A program made the position numbers and the translations under genes. DNA of 64,000 bases from Devosia naphthalenivorans (GTDB taxonomy: Bacteria > Pseudomonadota > Alphaproteobacteria > Rhizobiales > Devosiaceae), in contig NZ_PYVW01000001.1 in assembly GCF_003056355.1 (NCBI RefSeq), positions 434,001 through 498,000 on the forward strand. Reading direction: 5' to 3'. Below the pieces are notes generated by a model, which worked only from the letters and a program-made list of their open reading frames with translations, did not search any database and was not told the DNA's origin. This document shows positions 63,347 through 64,000 of this stretch, piece by piece (within the stretch, counting starts at the first letter, position 1; each line of letters begins with the position of its first letter).

Positions 63347-64000
63347 ATGACCTTCGGGATGACTGCTGAGATTCTGGCGCGTATCCAGTTTGCTTTTACG
63401 ATCTCGTTCCACTTCATCTTCCCTGCGTTCTCCATCGGCACGGCGAGTTATCTGGCGGTGCTGAATGCGCTTTGGTTGTGGAAGCGCGATGTCGCCTATC
63501 TCAAGCTCTTCGAATACTGGAAGACCATTTTTGCCATTACCTTTGGCATGGGTGTCGTCTCCGGCATCGTCATGAGCTACCAGTTCGGCACCAACTGGTC
63601 GGTTTTTTCGGACCGGGCTGGTGCGGTGATCGGGCCGCTAATGGGCTATGAGGTGCTCACCGCGTTCTTTCTTGAGGCCGGGTTCCTGGGCATTGCGCTT
63701 TTCGGACGCAAGCGGGTCGGCGACGGGCTTCACATGTTCGCGGTGGCTGCCGTGGCTGTGGGTACGCTGATTTCGGCCACCTGGATCACCTCCGCCAATT
63801 CCTGGATGCACACGCCGGCCGGCTACGGGATTGATGCCAATGGAAATTTTTTCCCTGAGGACTGGTGGGCCATCATCTTCAATCCGTCGTTTCCGTATCG
63901 GATGACCCACACCATATTGGCAGCGTTTCTCACCACTGCCTTTGCGGTGGGCGCGGTCGGCGCCTGGCATCTCCTGCGTGACCGTAGCAACCGGCAGGCG
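63347..64000 (+). CDS. cydA: CydA, cytochrome bd ubiquinol oxidase subunit I (partial)
   Basis: The first 218 codons of the high-affinity terminal oxidase subunit, running off the right edge. The pattern ARIQFAFTISFHFIFPAFSI contains haem-b595 ligand His, and MGVVSGIVMSYQFGTNWSVF and AFFLEAGFLGIALFGR are characteristic of the family, including the cyanide-insensitive CioA branch. The ATG at 63347 is the only reasonable start. cydB is presumably next. Confidence 0.93.
   Translation, partial: MTFGMTAEILARIQFAFTISFHFIFPAFSIGTASYLAVLNALWLWKRDVAYLKLFEYWKTIFAITFGMGVVSGIVMSYQFGTNWSVFSDRAGAVIGPLMGYEVLTAFFLEAGFLGIALFGRKRVGDGLHMFAVAAVAVGTLISATWITSANSWMHTPAGYGIDANGNFFPEDWWAIIFNPSFPYRMTHTILAAFLTTAFAVGAVGAWHLLRDRSNRQA

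Noticed and set aside
1..64000. tRNA, rRNA, insertion sequences and prophage genes
   Set aside because: No cloverleaf with standard end, no rRNA signature and no transposase, integrase or phage structural gene was recognised while reading the window.

Overview
The window is about 64 kb of GC-rich, gene-dense DNA. Two-thirds of it is typical of an alphaproteobacterium of the order Hyphomicrobiales: an ntrY-ntrX-hfq-hflX-mazG block, a FeuP/FeuQ-like two-component pair, TRAP and ABC uptake systems, and PQQ genes. A Devosia- or Pelagibacterium-like host is my guess from protein style; nothing in the window proves it. I see no rRNA, tRNA, phage, insertion sequence or CRISPR array.

Layout. 1-11.2 kb is a PQQ and alcohol oxidation region: pqqABCD, with pqqD cut by the left edge, then a LysR regulator, an SH3-domain secreted protein and a c-type cytochrome. 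These are followed by a membrane protein that looks like a dead site-2 protease, an ABC-2 transporter flanked by two binding proteins, a PQQ alcohol dehydrogenase and an HdeA-like protein. 11.4-17.8 kb is conserved chromosomal housekeeping (ntrYX, hfq, hflX, mazG). 17.9-20.9 kb is a FeuPQ-like two-component system preceded by a Gly/Asn/Ser-repeat secreted protein and followed by a 43-residue membrane peptide. 21.1-28.0 kb is a hexuronate (pectin-derived) operon: LDH2-type dehydrogenase, TRAP transporter, GntR regulator, kduI, kduD and kdgF. 28.0-34.6 kb is an RND efflux pump divergent from its likely two-component regulators. 34.6-40.8 kb holds an iron-type ABC system, whose ATPase is on the opposite strand, and a chemoreceptor. 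41.0-44.6 kb has an AztD-like zinc metallochaperone divergent from the Tat-exported phosphatase PhoX. 45.3-55.4 kb is a complete-looking C-P lyase locus (phnFGHIJKLM, then phnCDE1E2). 55.5-59.5 kb holds assorted genes, including a glutamate-receptor-like channel, a GST and an EF-hand protein. 59.6-62.8 kb is a B12-type uptake operon behind a cobalamin riboswitch. cydA begins at 63.3 kb and runs off the right edge.

Most interesting points. PhnJ, the radical enzyme of C-P lyase, keeps only one of the four cysteines known to bind the Fe-S cluster and carry the radical, although the operon around it is intact and tightly coupled. An identical 15-base sequence containing a perfect 12-bp palindrome lies just before phnF and at the head of phnCDE, and is a good candidate PhnF operator. 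The PQQ dehydrogenase has the Asp-x-Asp pair linked to lanthanide use, alongside other unusual metal-site residues. Other oddities are a metalloprotease-like protein without its metal ligands, a ligand-gated channel with a non-standard filter, a gene of the DUF6886 type broken by one in-frame TGA, and an efflux-pump stop codon formed by a terminator stem.

How the parts fit. The window is rich in envelope and nutrient-scavenging functions: periplasmic alcohol oxidation feeding cytochrome c, phosphorus scavenging (PhoX, C-P lyase), zinc, iron and B12 acquisition, and uronate uptake. All functional assignments are from reading the sequence; no database search was run.
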